Made by a program: the position numbers and the translations under genes. From a virus, in the IMG/VR virus record IMGVR_UViG_3300037141_000242, positions 1 to 31,045 of that record: DNA of 31,045 nt; one strand, written 5' to 3'. Below, piece after piece: positions 21,892 to 31,045 of the stretch. The notes beneath the pieces are model-generated. The model did not search any database. It was not told the DNA's origin and worked only from the letters and a program-made list of their open reading frames with translations. How positions within the stretch are numbered: the first letter of the stretch is position 1; each line of letters opens with the position of its first letter.

Positions 21892-22821
21892 TTATATAAG
21901 TTTTATAATATAAGCAAGTGTATAGTAAGGAGGACGTATAGTAACTGGAGCTGATACCAAACCATCAACACTTCCATCTTCTGAAGGGTGATTACTTGGA
22001 GCATTTGCTAAACCATAGTTTCCAGGAATAACAGTAACAGCAGCATCGTTATTAATTGATAATACTTCTCTTGGTGTTCCTCCACCATCTGTTGTAAGCG
22101 TAGCTTTAATATCAATTGATAATAAATGTGTGTGTGGAGGTAGTTGTGCATTTGTTAATACAACAGTTTTACTTCCACCTGTATTTCCAATTGCGTTGTA
22201 ATCAGGATCTAAAGGATCATAACCAACAATAAATTGTCCTTTTAAATTAGGCGAAACCAATGTAGAAAACCCTCCTGGAATTGCAAATGTATTACCATTA
22301 CATAATGCCCAGCCATCTAATTGTGTTCCTGCTTTACCCAATCCTTGTGTTGTAAAATTTGTCAATGACCCAGAATACATAATAACACCTCTTTGTGGTG
22401 TTAAACCTAAAATTTGATTTAATCTTGGAACAACTGATATTAACACAGAGTTAGCTGGGGCAACGAATGCGCCTTGTAAAATAAGTCTTCTTCTAACGTG
22501 TACATTTTGTACAGAAAGGTTTTGGTAAGTTACAGGTGAAGGGGCAATTACCACTTCTTGTACAACCCAATACATGCTTTGACCTATGGTTAAGAAAGGA
22601 AATGCTTGTGAATCTACAGGGAATACTTCACCTTGGAAGAAGATGTATCCTGCAGACATAACTAAGCCTGTATGTACACATCCTGTTAAAATATATGCAG
22701 AGAAGGGATTTCCAAGTCCAGCACAAATACCATTTAAGGCATCTATCGTTCCGGCTTGCATCGTAACTAGATCATCAACCTGAAAAGGGTGTCCACCAGT
22801 GAAAATATTAAGTTTTTCCAT
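21892..22821 (-). CDS. Tail-collar-domain fibre protein (309 aa)
   Basis: The C half contains a phage tail collar domain: GWALCNGNTFAIPGG (about 171-185), PNLKGQFIVGYDPLD, and IGNTGGSKTVVLTNAQLPPHTH, with the C-terminus IRPPYYTLAYIIKLI. This arrangement is as in T4 gp12 short tail fibres and related microcystin-dependent-type proteins, where the His residues of PPHTH help form the fibre tip. The N half (GHPFQVDDLVTMQAGTIDALN) is the part that would bind the baseplate or trimerise. It follows the 1518-residue gene by two bases. A short tail fibre role is likely; receptor specificity cannot be read. Confidence 0.85.
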   Translation of the reverse strand: MEKLNIFTGGHPFQVDDLVTMQAGTIDALNGICAGLGNPFSAYILTGCVHTGLVMSAGYIFFQGEVFPVDSQAFPFLTIGQSMYWVVQEVVIAPSPVTYQNLSVQNVHVRRRLILQGAFVAPANSVLISVVPRLNQILGLTPQRGVIMYSGSLTNFTTQGLGKAGTQLDGWALCNGNTFAIPGGFSTLVSPNLKGQFIVGYDPLDPDYNAIGNTGGSKTVVLTNAQLPPHTHLLSIDIKATLTTDGGGTPREVLSINNDAAVTVIPGNYGLANAPSNHPSEDGSVDGLVSAPVTIRPPYYTLAYIIKLI

Positions 22822-22823
22822 TA

Positions 22824-25800
22824 TTAATTTTCAGAATTGTAATAAATAAACACTGGGGCAAGTGCCTCACTGTTAAAATAAATATAAGTATTTAAACCAT
22901 GTTCGGCAGCATAATAGACATATTCCCATAAGAATCCTGGAGGAACTGCTAAACTATTAACTGCTGTCACTATAAAACATCCTGGTCCTGCAATGGAAGG
23001 ATAAGCCCCTGACATTCCAGAAATATCATCTACCTGCACATTACCATTAGTTATTACTGCCAATTGACAATCATTGATATCTTGATTATAGTTAGCTAAA
23101 AACCAAGCTGGATCAATACTAAGTTCAATTGAATTAACCGTTGCTGTAGCAATTACATTGGGTGTGAAAGCTGTTGTTATTGCATTTGCTGTAGTTTGTG
23201 CAGTTAAAGCATTATCATTTACCCAATTAAACAATCCAAAATCTAATAAATCTTCAGAAGCTAAGCCACCACCTGTATAAGCACCTGATCCCACTGATCC
23301 TGCCAAAGTGAAGGTTGTAGATGTTGGTACAGCTATTGTAAATGTTCCATTAGCTCCTGTATTACCATTAACTCCAACGATTGTAACAGTAGTTCCAACT
23401 AAAAACCCATGCGGAGCAGAAGTTGTAATTACTATTGGCGTAGCAAATGTAGCATTGCTGATAAATCTGGTAATTCCGATGGCCACATCCAAATTGTTAT
23501 TTAGATTAGCAAATTCATTATTTGATCCATGTACAATTCTAAAAGCTCCCAATGCATTACAACCTATAACTTGTCCATTACAAATCTTATGAATATTTGG
23601 ATAATGTACTTTGAGTTTTTCTAAAGGCCTTACAAGTCTTCCGAATCGAGATATATTAATAACGATCGGAATAAACTGACTGACAAGTACTTTGAACCTA
23701 TTTTCAATCAATTCCATGAAAGGTAATAGAGATAGATAAGTTAATACTTGTTGTGAGAAAATTTCATAGTTTTGAAATACTCTATTAAAATTATCATAAG
23801 AATAATCCTTATGTAAAGTATAAGACCAACCATTAAATTGGAATAGACTATCAATTGTTATCACTTGTCCTGTAGGAAGTGTAAAGAAGTTTTGTACATC
23901 CTGTACAAAGTCTACTGGCGCATCTCTCATATAAGATTGGCTTACCAATGTTAAGTCTGTTACAAGGTTATTTGGATATGCACTAAGAATAATATCAATC
24001 TCTGTAGGTCCCACCGGAGGATCTGTTACTAAGAATGGAGCAGGGAATGGACTCATAATACGGAAATCGCAAGGTACTGCTATTTGATTTTGTAAATAAG
24101 TTCCACTAATGTCTTTAGCTTGGTTAACAAAGTTAAAGGAAAATTTCTCCACATCAAATCCTGAAGGAGATATTCCAAAATCTAATGAATCAGGATGATT
24201 AATGGAAGGAATTTCTTGTACAGCTACTCTCTTAAAGAAAATATCTATGTTTACAGGAAGTCCAACCATAATATCCCACCATCTTGGGGCATCGGGTCCA
24301 CCGACTTGTTTATTTGGATAAGCAAAGATATCTGGAAGTTTCGCTTCTAAACAGGTTAAAATTTGGTCATAAGGAATAGTTAAAGCTTCATATGCCATCG
24401 CTGTAGCTGTCATGGGGTCTAACCATCTGGCTAATCCTAAGTATTTAAAGTCTTGATATACTTCAATACCCTCCGGTCTGTAAAGTAATCTCAATTCATG
24501 GTTTAACCCATCTGCATTAAATATATTTTGCATGATTGCTACTCTATCAGAAGGCGCCACAACATTGTTTTCATCTTTTAGTTTTATACGTACAACTAAA
24601 GATTGCCCTTCCATACGAGCAATAATAAATTGCTGCTTATTTTCAATGGTACTAATTCCTGCGCCATCTGACATGGTTTGGCTGTTTGGTGTAACGTTAC
24701 CTGTTACATCAATTCCCGTGTCTAAGAACACTTCTAATAGCGAACTAGACGGTACAGACAATGTATCCTTGGGAGCTGACTCTATTGTGATTGTAAAAGA
24801 TAATCCTCCTGCGTTTTCTTTATAATAAGCTACGAAGTCAGGACTTGAATCTGTAAAGTTAATTGCATTCACAATTGCTAAAGCAGTTGCTTTCTTTGTA
24901 GATTGCCAAAATGCAGTTCCAATTGGAGATCCATTTACAAATACAGTAATTGTATCAAATAATGGAGTTATGCCTGAAGTTCCTGAAATAGTAAATGATC
25001 CTGAAAAAGGAATTGGTGTTATATTTCTATTACTTACAATACCTTCTAAAAATGGTTGGGGAGTAGGAAACGCAAACTTATCTGTTAATGCCAAAGGATT
25101 TGGAACACCTGCTGTATATTGTATTCCTGGTGCTTGGTATAAACTGGCCAAATGAACTGTTACTTCATCAAATCCCTGACCTACTCCTTTTATATAAGCA
25201 TTTCTAGGTAGCATGTATTCAACAGTAATACCACAATATTTCTCAGGAAAATTCAAAGGTAATAAGTAATATCCGTTCAAAGCAGATGTACTTGCATTGT
25301 TTTGTAATGATGCAAAGCTTCTTTCACTAAAATGCCCATAAGGAAACACTGTTGTTCCAAAAGCTATTACTTGGGATTCTACAGCACCCTGAGGGTCTGT
25401 GTAGCCATCAAGTTCTCTTAGATTGATAACATTTGAGTTATCTAATTTCAATCTATAAACGTAAGGCAAATTAACTGGGTCTGCCACATTGGCAGGATTA
25501 ACTAAAAAGTCTGGATCTATTTCATAAGCAATGGTTGGGACTTTTACTTTTTCATTATCAACTACCTTTTGTCCAATGTTCATATCATAAGACATTTCTT
25601 GGAATACAACCAGACCTTCGGGTGATCCCAATAGTTTGGCCAATGTTTCAACACATTTAAGAGTTCCTTTGGTAGAATATAAAAAGAACAAGTTAATTAA
25701 TAAACGTTTTTGTTTTTCGTTTTGTAATTCTTGTACTGTCTTTGCACTGTTGGGATCATTATAGATGGCATTGTTTTGACTATCATAGTTTAATCCTGGT

Positions 25801-27380
25801 TCCGTTCTGATAATAGCTTTGGCTAAATCGACATTCTCATCATCAAATAAATCAAAACCATAGTGTTCAGCATATGTCCTGTAGAACTCAGGGGACAATT
25901 GATTGAATGGAGTATAATTTAATTCCTTTGTATATTGTAAGAAGTCTATGTATACTTTAATAGAGTCAAAGAATTTACCTGCAAGTAATACGAAACGAGA
26001 AAAGAATTTATCATCTGTATCTCTTAATTCATCTATAAGTCTGTGAGGAATGGCTCTTCTTAATAATTGATTCGTAGCATTATCATCTAATGTATTTGCC
26101 CCCGTCAAGTTCAAGCCAAATAAGCCTGAAGTGATAGGTTGTGTTCCTGGATCAAAAATTGTATTCTCAGAATTACTGAAATCATCTGTTGCGGAAGATA
26201 CAACCATGTTATCAGGATTTCCAATCCAATTGTCAAAAGCTGTCCCAGATGTAGCTAAGTTATTAGTTACAGGTAGTCTTGGCCATGGAGTGGGGTTATT
26301 TGGATCAATCAATTCTTTCTGAACTGGATCTAAATTAATTGTAAAGTCGTTTGTATTAATAAGTGTTGGCGCGATCAATAAGCCTTTGAATAAAGATCCT
26401 GAAGAAGGACTAAACTCAACGAAGTTATTAATATTGATATTACCTGTCACAGTTATTTGTGCTCGATTCAAATTAATGAACCCTGTACTTGGAATATATG
26501 CTCCATTACCTGCTACTCCCACCAAATCAAATGAAGTTTGTGTTGGTAGTAAAACCGGAAAATTAATGACATTATTAATTATAAATGTTCCGTTCGCAGC
26601 AGTATTTCCACCAACACCTTGAATTGTTACAACATCACCTGGTTGTAATCCATTAGGTGCTAGAGAAGGTGTTCCACCATTTATAGATGTTAAAACATTA
26701 TATGGTATTGTTACATTAATTGTTGGCGTATTTGTGGCAGCTAATATAGGACACCCAGTTATTCCCAGAACTGTTTTAAATGTAGCATTTGTAATTGGAT
26801 AATGAGTTCCGTTCTTATCTTCAATATCAAAGTTTGTCCAAATGGTCTTACCACTTAAATCAAATGTATAATTAGCAGCTTGTTGTACATCATCAAATTC
26901 AAAATGTACAACTGTTGTATTTCCTCCTGGATAAGTAAGACCGATAATATTAGAGGGGTTAACTGCCCCAGTTCCTTCATCTTTCGCAAAGTAAGCAAAG
27001 AAAGGATAGTTCTGTGTTAAGAAATTAATGTGATATGTAAGTTCCGTGAATGCAGATCCAAAGAATACAAAGTTTCTTAAATCACTATAATCAATAAGCA
27101 ATTGTACGAACGTTTGTAATACTGTATTTGCTGCTGCCGGAGATAATACATTTGATGTAGTCGTCCCGTTTTGTAAAGCTGCCGCTGCTTGTAAGTCTTC
27201 TTTAACTTGTTGAAGTGTAAGAATAACTTTAGCTGTCTGAGCTGTCGTCGGAGGATTGACAGCAGACATATTTGGAACATTAGAGAATACTCCACCCGGG
27301 GTAAGATTACTACCAAAGAAGATTCCTCCTTTGATTGAGTCTTGACCTAATGGATTACTTGGAACTGTTTGATCAGCCAT
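22824..27380 (-). CDS. Large baseplate/tail structural protein (1518 aa)
   Basis: This is the largest complete gene. The middle (about residues 440-600: PHRLIDELRDTDDKFFSRFV, YIDFLQYTKELNYTPFNQLS, then LLINLFFLYSTKGTLKCVE) resembles baseplate wedge proteins of contractile tails, in which a helical domain with FFLYSTKGT recurs. FCCH-like beta modules are at about 208-297 and 1305-1370 (ITTSAPHGFLVGTTVTIVGV ... NGNTGANGTF ... AYTGGG). The C-terminus repeats YIYFNSEALAPVFIYYNSEN, an aromatic Asn-Ser-Glu motif often seen at the end of baseplate proteins. It probably forms part of the wedge or its attachment site for fibres. A TATAAATT, near a T4 late element, lies in the 41-base spacer upstream of the start. 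Confidence 0.8.
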   Translation of the reverse strand: MADQTVPSNPLGQDSIKGGIFFGSNLTPGGVFSNVPNMSAVNPPTTAQTAKVILTLQQVKEDLQAAAALQNGTTTSNVLSPAAANTVLQTFVQLLIDYSDLRNFVFFGSAFTELTYHINFLTQNYPFFAYFAKDEGTGAVNPSNIIGLTYPGGNTTVVHFEFDDVQQAANYTFDLSGKTIWTNFDIEDKNGTHYPITNATFKTVLGITGCPILAATNTPTINVTIPYNVLTSINGGTPSLAPNGLQPGDVVTIQGVGGNTAANGTFIINNVINFPVLLPTQTSFDLVGVAGNGAYIPSTGFINLNRAQITVTGNININNFVEFSPSSGSLFKGLLIAPTLINTNDFTINLDPVQKELIDPNNPTPWPRLPVTNNLATSGTAFDNWIGNPDNMVVSSATDDFSNSENTIFDPGTQPITSGLFGLNLTGANTLDDNATNQLLRRAIPHRLIDELRDTDDKFFSRFVLLAGKFFDSIKVYIDFLQYTKELNYTPFNQLSPEFYRTYAEHYGFDLFDDENVDLAKAIIRTEPGLNYDSQNNAIYNDPNSAKTVQELQNEKQKRLLINLFFLYSTKGTLKCVETLAKLLGSPEGLVVFQEMSYDMNIGQKVVDNEKVKVPTIAYEIDPDFLVNPANVADPVNLPYVYRLKLDNSNVINLRELDGYTDPQGAVESQVIAFGTTVFPYGHFSERSFASLQNNASTSALNGYYLLPLNFPEKYCGITVEYMLPRNAYIKGVGQGFDEVTVHLASLYQAPGIQYTAGVPNPLALTDKFAFPTPQPFLEGIVSNRNITPIPFSGSFTISGTSGITPLFDTITVFVNGSPIGTAFWQSTKKATALAIVNAINFTDSSPDFVAYYKENAGGLSFTITIESAPKDTLSVPSSSLLEVFLDTGIDVTGNVTPNSQTMSDGAGISTIENKQQFIIARMEGQSLVVRIKLKDENNVVAPSDRVAIMQNIFNADGLNHELRLLYRPEGIEVYQDFKYLGLARWLDPMTATAMAYEALTIPYDQILTCLEAKLPDIFAYPNKQVGGPDAPRWWDIMVGLPVNIDIFFKRVAVQEIPSINHPDSLDFGISPSGFDVEKFSFNFVNQAKDISGTYLQNQIAVPCDFRIMSPFPAPFLVTDPPVGPTEIDIILSAYPNNLVTDLTLVSQSYMRDAPVDFVQDVQNFFTLPTGQVITIDSLFQFNGWSYTLHKDYSYDNFNRVFQNYEIFSQQVLTYLSLLPFMELIENRFKVLVSQFIPIVINISRFGRLVRPLEKLKVHYPNIHKICNGQVIGCNALGAFRIVHGSNNEFANLNNNLDVAIGITRFISNATFATPIVITTSAPHGFLVGTTVTIVGVNGNTGANGTFTIAVPTSTTFTLAGSVGSGAYTGGGLASEDLLDFGLFNWVNDNALTAQTTANAITTAFTPNVIATATVNSIELSIDPAWFLANYNQDINDCQLAVITNGNVQVDDISGMSGAYPSIAGPGCFIVTAVNSLAVPPGFLWEYVYYAAEHGLNTYIYFNSEALAPVFIYYNSEN

Positions 27381-27421
27381 TATAATAAAGGTATGATATC
27401 TGTAATGTTATAATTTATATT

Positions 27422-28132
27422 TTATGATTCGATTAATTTTGTTAGTTCACCATTTTGATTATATTCACATTCCCAATTATAATTATCATCACCATCACCT
27501 ATATCAATCGCGCCTGTGCTATGTATTATTACAGTACGAGCATTAATTTCTTTTGTTTTTCTAGCTGATTTTAAAGTCACAGGAGTTTTCAATTTATATA
27601 TTAGATCAACACTACCCATAGCTTGTTGTGGGTTATTATCTGGAATATAACGTGTAAAAACATAATCAGGTAATATCTTATCAATTTGGATTTTTATTTT
27701 TTTATATAAATTTGGATCAAGTGTAAATCTTGGATGATCCTTCATAAAATCAGGTTTTTTCCATTTATAATCTTCTGGTCCATCATAAGGCTTTATCTCC
27801 ACCCAACCTTTTTTTATCGCATATTCTATTTTATTGTAAACTTTTACAGGATCCCCACCTTCATTTTTACTAATAGCAACAGAAAAATTTTGATCGTTTA
27901 TAAATCGGTTTGCAGCATACATTTCTTCTACATACGTCACCATATCCATTAATATTTGGTTATCTTTTGATAAAGCATCATAATCTTCATCTGATATTTT
28001 ATCAGATAAAATTTCCCCAAGAGGTGTTAAATTTAATTGATTTTCTCTCTCGGCTTCCTGAAAAATTACCTTTTTACCAGTAAGTTCTTCAAGTTTTTCT
28101 TTTAATAAAGTTATTTTTTTAATTTTATCCAT
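27422..28132 (-). CDS. Unknown hydrophilic protein inside the structural block (236 aa)
   Basis: It is charged and Lys/Asp-rich, unlike its Thr/Asn-rich neighbours, and no virion motif is seen. It starts with a coiled-coil-like helix (MDKIKKITLLKEKLEELTGKK), continues with ISDEDYDALSKDNQILMDMVTYVEEMY, then NKIEYAIKKGWVEIKPYDGPEDYKW, and ends in strands with IHSTGAIDIGDGDDNYNW. I do not recognise a family. The DNA is more AT-rich than around it. Its ATG overlaps the stop codon of the 377-residue gene (TAATG). Options are a tail-assembly chaperone or internal virion protein, or a later insertion. The sequence does not decide. Confidence 0.65.
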   Translation of the reverse strand: MDKIKKITLLKEKLEELTGKKVIFQEAERENQLNLTPLGEILSDKISDEDYDALSKDNQILMDMVTYVEEMYAANRFINDQNFSVAISKNEGGDPVKVYNKIEYAIKKGWVEIKPYDGPEDYKWKKPDFMKDHPRFTLDPNLYKKIKIQIDKILPDYVFTRYIPDNNPQQAMGSVDLIYKLKTPVTLKSARKTKEINARTVIIHSTGAIDIGDGDDNYNWECEYNQNGELTKLIES

Positions 28133-29265
28133 TATATGTTAATCTTTCTTCTCACTTCAATGTTGTTTTGTAATGAGATTTGGTAAGCTTGTATTACTGT
28201 CCCGTTTATATTTCCTTGACTATCAATTGTGATACCGTTATCATCATAAATTGAAATTGTACTTTGTACTGTATCTCTTGCTGCATCATTCTTTAAGAAT
28301 TGTACTGCTGCAACTAAGTCTTGATCTTTATTAGTGTAATCTACTTCAACGTAAATTGGATCAAAGTAGGTTTCTCTTGGAAATACTCTTATGATATCGC
28401 CTGGAGCAATTGCTTGAGTTGCAGGATCATATCCTACATTATCTGGAGTCAATACAAACAATGCTTGTCCGCTATTCCCATCTAATCCCAAAGAGTTCTC
28501 AACTGATATCTTTGTTTGTTTCTTAACTGTCAATGACGCATTCCAAATTTCAACAACTGAGCCGTGTAATCTACCGGCTTGCTTTGGGTTATTTTCAAAT
28601 AACCAAGGGGTTCCCAAGAATGAAGGATTACCTACAACAACTGCTGAGCGTCTTCCCTCAGCATCACTGGGATTGACGAATTGCCAAGCAACTTGTTTCC
28701 TTCTCAATACGTTTACTACTGTAGCTTGTATAAACTTTGGAGAAATCTTTACATAGTAAGTTCCATACTTTTTTAATACAGGGGTTTGTGTTGTATCATT
28801 GAATACATTTGCAGGTATTCTTACTACTTGTAAACCATTGAATATACTTACTACTCTTGGATTGGTATCCGCGACGGGATATAAAGGAACTGCTAAACTT
28901 TCTATGCCGGCAGATTGTAAAGTGGTGATTGTATTTGTTTGGATATCCATCATTTCAAAATCGGCAAAAGCATCTTGAACAATGTAAGGCACGTTATAGG
29001 CAACAGTACCAATATAGTCTGTAGCAGAGTTTGCAGCATTCACAGGAATATCTTTCACATCAGAAGCTAAAGCTTGACGATGAAGAATTTCTCCAAACGT
29101 ATCAGCTGTTGATGTTTCTGGAATATTATTCACTCCGTCATAGTTATAGTCTGTAGAAGCCAACTGCTGGCTTTCTTCTTTAGCAATATATCCTGCTTGT
29201 GGCTTTGTTGGAGTCACTGGAATGTATTGATCTACCGTATTATCTTTTAAAGTATACTGTATCAT
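28132..29265 (-). CDS. Baseplate/tail structural protein (377 aa)
   Basis: The N-terminus (MIQYTLKDNTVDQYIPVTPTKPQ) is extended, followed by a mixed region (DTFGEILHRQALASDVKDIP, DYIGTVAYNVPYIVQDAFAD) and a beta-rich C part (YGTYYVKISPKFIQATVVNV, SPGDIIRVFPRETYFDPIYVEV). The low Cys content and many hydrophobic beta strands fit a virion protein. I cannot name a T4 counterpart. Its ATG shares one base with the stop of the GIY-YIG endonuclease gene, so that insertion has left the structural operon's translation coupling intact. Confidence 0.7.
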   Translation of the reverse strand: MIQYTLKDNTVDQYIPVTPTKPQAGYIAKEESQQLASTDYNYDGVNNIPETSTADTFGEILHRQALASDVKDIPVNAANSATDYIGTVAYNVPYIVQDAFADFEMMDIQTNTITTLQSAGIESLAVPLYPVADTNPRVVSIFNGLQVVRIPANVFNDTTQTPVLKKYGTYYVKISPKFIQATVVNVLRRKQVAWQFVNPSDAEGRRSAVVVGNPSFLGTPWLFENNPKQAGRLHGSVVEIWNASLTVKKQTKISVENSLGLDGNSGQALFVLTPDNVGYDPATQAIAPGDIIRVFPRETYFDPIYVEVDYTNKDQDLVAAVQFLKNDAARDTVQSTISIYDDNGITIDSQGNINGTVIQAYQISLQNNIEVRRKINI

Positions 29266-29858
29266 TATAAGCTATTGTTTAATTTCTTTAAACCTTTATT
29301 CCAAGGTGTTTTCCCTTTTCTTTTTTCACTCATCTTTTTTCTTACTGCAGGATCTTTAGTTGGATTATTAGTTATGTTTCTTAAAGTCACGTCTGGCCTC
29401 TTTTTACCTAACCAGTATCTACTTGGTCCTTTCTTTGTCTTTTTTATTTTAAGTTTTCTTGTTTTATCAGCTATTTTCTTTACTCTAACATCCGTTTCTT
29501 GTGTTAACCCTTTATTCCATGGAATATTGCCTTTTAATGTATTAGATATTTTCTTTTTTGTTTCTTCTGTAATATTCGCATTTAAACGTGGAAATCCCAT
29601 ACCACCTTTATCTAAATTATAACCTATTTTGGGGTTTCTAGCATCTAATTGTGCTATCCAATAAATTTCTCTAACGTCTAGCTCTTCTAGCGAAGTGCAA
29701 ATTTCTAAAGTTTCTCTTTTAAAATTATGCCTTCCATACTTTTTTAATGCTCGTTTAAGCCACTTACCTGAACCTAAATAATACTTGTTATTATCCTTAG
29801 TATGTTTTCCAACATAAATTTTACCAGTAATTAAATTTACAGTTTTATATATTATCAT
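29265..29858 (-). CDS. GIY-YIG homing endonuclease with NUMOD3 repeats (197 aa)
   Basis: A free-standing endonuclease of the I-TevI/Seg type. The N-terminal nuclease domain starts MIIYKTVNLITGKIYVGKHT (the GIY and YIG strands appear as IYK and YVG), followed by YYLGSGKWLKRALKKYG with the catalytic Arg region, and EIYWIAQL with the catalytic Glu. It continues to IGYNLDKGGMG. Its C part carries NUMOD3 DNA-binding motifs: TEETKKKISNTLKGNIPWNKG and VRKKMSEKRKGKTPWNKG. The protein is very basic. It is inserted between two structural genes, five bases after one and overlapping the next by one base, and presumably cuts related phages lacking it nearby. Confidence 0.93.
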   Translation of the reverse strand: MIIYKTVNLITGKIYVGKHTKDNNKYYLGSGKWLKRALKKYGRHNFKRETLEICTSLEELDVREIYWIAQLDARNPKIGYNLDKGGMGFPRLNANITEETKKKISNTLKGNIPWNKGLTQETDVRVKKIADKTRKLKIKKTKKGPSRYWLGKKRPDVTLRNITNNPTKDPAVRKKMSEKRKGKTPWNKGLKKLNNSL

Positions 29859-29863
29859 TACAC

Positions 29864-31045
29864 TTAATTTCCAGGTTTTAGACCAGCATCTCTATCTGAG
29901 TAAGGGTTTGCAGCTAGACTTTGCATATGTGTTGCTTCGTCTCTTGTTAATCGAAATTTGTAGGTCATAGCACTTGTTTTAATACTTGCCCCTTCTTTAA
30001 GTCTTACAAATACTTCATATTCTAATTCAGGAAAGTAATAACTCGTATCCACTGTGAAATATAGTTTGTTCCCATATAAGCTTACTGGCGTCCAAGGCTG
30101 CATCTCAAAATTATTCGTTGATACGATACGATATTCATATCCTGGGAGTAATACTGATCCTTTTCCTCTTACTTCTGATGTCACATTAAACGTAACAACA
30201 TCATTCTGTCTAATTGTAGGATGTAAGTAGCTTGTTGTCGGGTAAAAGAATAGGTTTGCTGTATTTGCTTTGTTAGTACTAACCACATTTGGTGATTGTA
30301 CTGGGATTATATTCTTTGTAAGCGTTGCTGCTCCAATTGACCATATATCAAACAATGTTGTTCCTGCTTGTGTAATATCTGGTGTAAAAGTAACTGAATA
30401 AACGCCTGGGGAAGGGTTTAAAACAGTTGGAGTAAACACTGTAGCTCCTGTGCTATCATTAATAACCATTGATAATGTCCCAACGAAGTTTGATCCTGAA
30501 TCACTAAGCAAATAAAGTGTTACTGGATTCGTAGCCATAGCAGATGTGCGACCATCTACAATATTATCAGCTATATAGAATTCTAAAAACGGTTTAAAGA
30601 TCGTTCTTGTGCTTCTTGTATAAAGGAATTTAGTGAAATCTTGACTATCAGGTGTATTTGTAGATATTCTAACTCCAAAATTAGGGTTTACACTATGAGA
30701 AATGGCAGTATTAATAAATGATTCAACACCTGGAATGAATATATCCTGACTTGCATCGTTTAATTGAAGTGCTGGGAATAAGCCTTGAGAGAATGTAGTA
30801 GGTTGTGCAGGACTCCAAGGGGTACCAGTAACTCTATCAAGCCAATTGCTCGCTTCTGGAAGGGCTAAATCACCTAAAAAAGTAAATCCATCACCTTCAA
30901 TGAATTCTTCTTCAAAGTAAAGTAAGTCCATAGTCTTTAAAGTAATGATGGGCTCAAATATTACTCCGGCATCCCATAATTTAAGATTACAAGTGAAAGG
31001 AGTTGTTTGTAGAAGTGTTTTAATACCAGAAATATCAAAGTTCAT
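29864..31045 (-). CDS. Structural protein at the window edge (393 aa, start possibly incomplete)
   Basis: The frame begins with an ATG formed by the last three bases of the window (MNFDISGIKTLLQTTPFTCN), so the true start may be there or further right. The protein is beta-rich, with Ig-like segments (NPVTLYLLSDSGSNFVGTLS, ATVFTPTVLNPSPGVYSVTF) and a C part with DVVTFNVTSEVRGKGS and YEVFVRLKEGASIKT. It has no enzymatic motif. It leads into the homing endonuclease gene after five bases. A tail or baseplate protein is likely from composition and position; it is not assigned to a T4 gene. Confidence 0.65.
   Translation of the reverse strand: MNFDISGIKTLLQTTPFTCNLKLWDAGVIFEPIITLKTMDLLYFEEEFIEGDGFTFLGDLALPEASNWLDRVTGTPWSPAQPTTFSQGLFPALQLNDASQDIFIPGVESFINTAISHSVNPNFGVRISTNTPDSQDFTKFLYTRSTRTIFKPFLEFYIADNIVDGRTSAMATNPVTLYLLSDSGSNFVGTLSMVINDSTGATVFTPTVLNPSPGVYSVTFTPDITQAGTTLFDIWSIGAATLTKNIIPVQSPNVVSTNKANTANLFFYPTTSYLHPTIRQNDVVTFNVTSEVRGKGSVLLPGYEYRIVSTNNFEMQPWTPVSLYGNKLYFTVDTSYYFPELEYEVFVRLKEGASIKTSAMTYKFRLTRDEATHMQSLAANPYSDRDAGLKPGN

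Noticed and set aside
1-31045. tRNA genes, CRISPR arrays or an integrase with attachment sites
   Set aside because: I saw no cloverleaf with a T-loop motif, no regular spacer repeats and no recombinase gene. A tRNA scan would be needed to exclude tRNAs fully.

Overview
The window looks like part of a large, AT-rich genome of a T4-like tailed phage with a contractile tail. It carries a phage recombinase (UvsX/RecA), a gp32-type single-strand binding protein, a DnaB/gp41-type helicase, a T4 RNase H-like 5'-exonuclease and a B12-dependent ribonucleotide reductase. A long block of tail and baseplate genes, including a tail-collar fibre, fills the right half. Almost no gene has a Shine-Dalgarno sequence. 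Starts are preceded by A/T-rich stretches, and several genes join through TAATG stop/start overlaps. This start style is typical of Bacteroidota and their phages, so a Bacteroidota host is my inference.

Layout: all genes but one are on the minus strand, so transcription runs from right to left. From 31045 down to 17094 lies a structural module: baseplate or tail proteins, one 1518-residue protein, a collar-domain fibre, and large proteins with Ig-like or FCCH-like domains. It is interrupted by a GIY-YIG homing endonuclease (29265-29858), an unknown gene (27422-28132) and a 64-codon remnant of a homing endonuclease (20969-21163). Around 15136-17092 are small unknown genes, including the only plus-strand gene (16397-16729). 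From 15106 down to 5526 is the DNA metabolism module: SSB, split UvsX, 5'-exonuclease, helicase and NrdJ, closed by a rho-independent terminator at 5479-5503. Left of it lie a small virion-type protein, a PrsW-like intramembrane protease, an unknown protein and a long tail fibre cut by the window edge.

The most striking content is a cluster of selfish elements in three successive DNA metabolism functions. (1) uvsX is fractured. The N half ends in a 24-residue intein N fragment, a free-standing Vsr-like homing endonuclease gene follows, and the C half begins with a 247-residue intein C fragment, so a functional recombinase should need protein trans-splicing. (2) The 5'-exonuclease gene carries an orphaned copy of its original 5' end, then an 81-residue remnant of a homing endonuclease, then a re-coded 5' end fused to the working gene. 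Ten of the eleven codons for identical amino acids differ between the two copies. (3) The helicase has a LAGLIDADG intein exactly between Lys and Thr of its Walker A motif. I found no tRNA, rRNA or CRISPR array, and no stretch above 300 bases lacks a gene.
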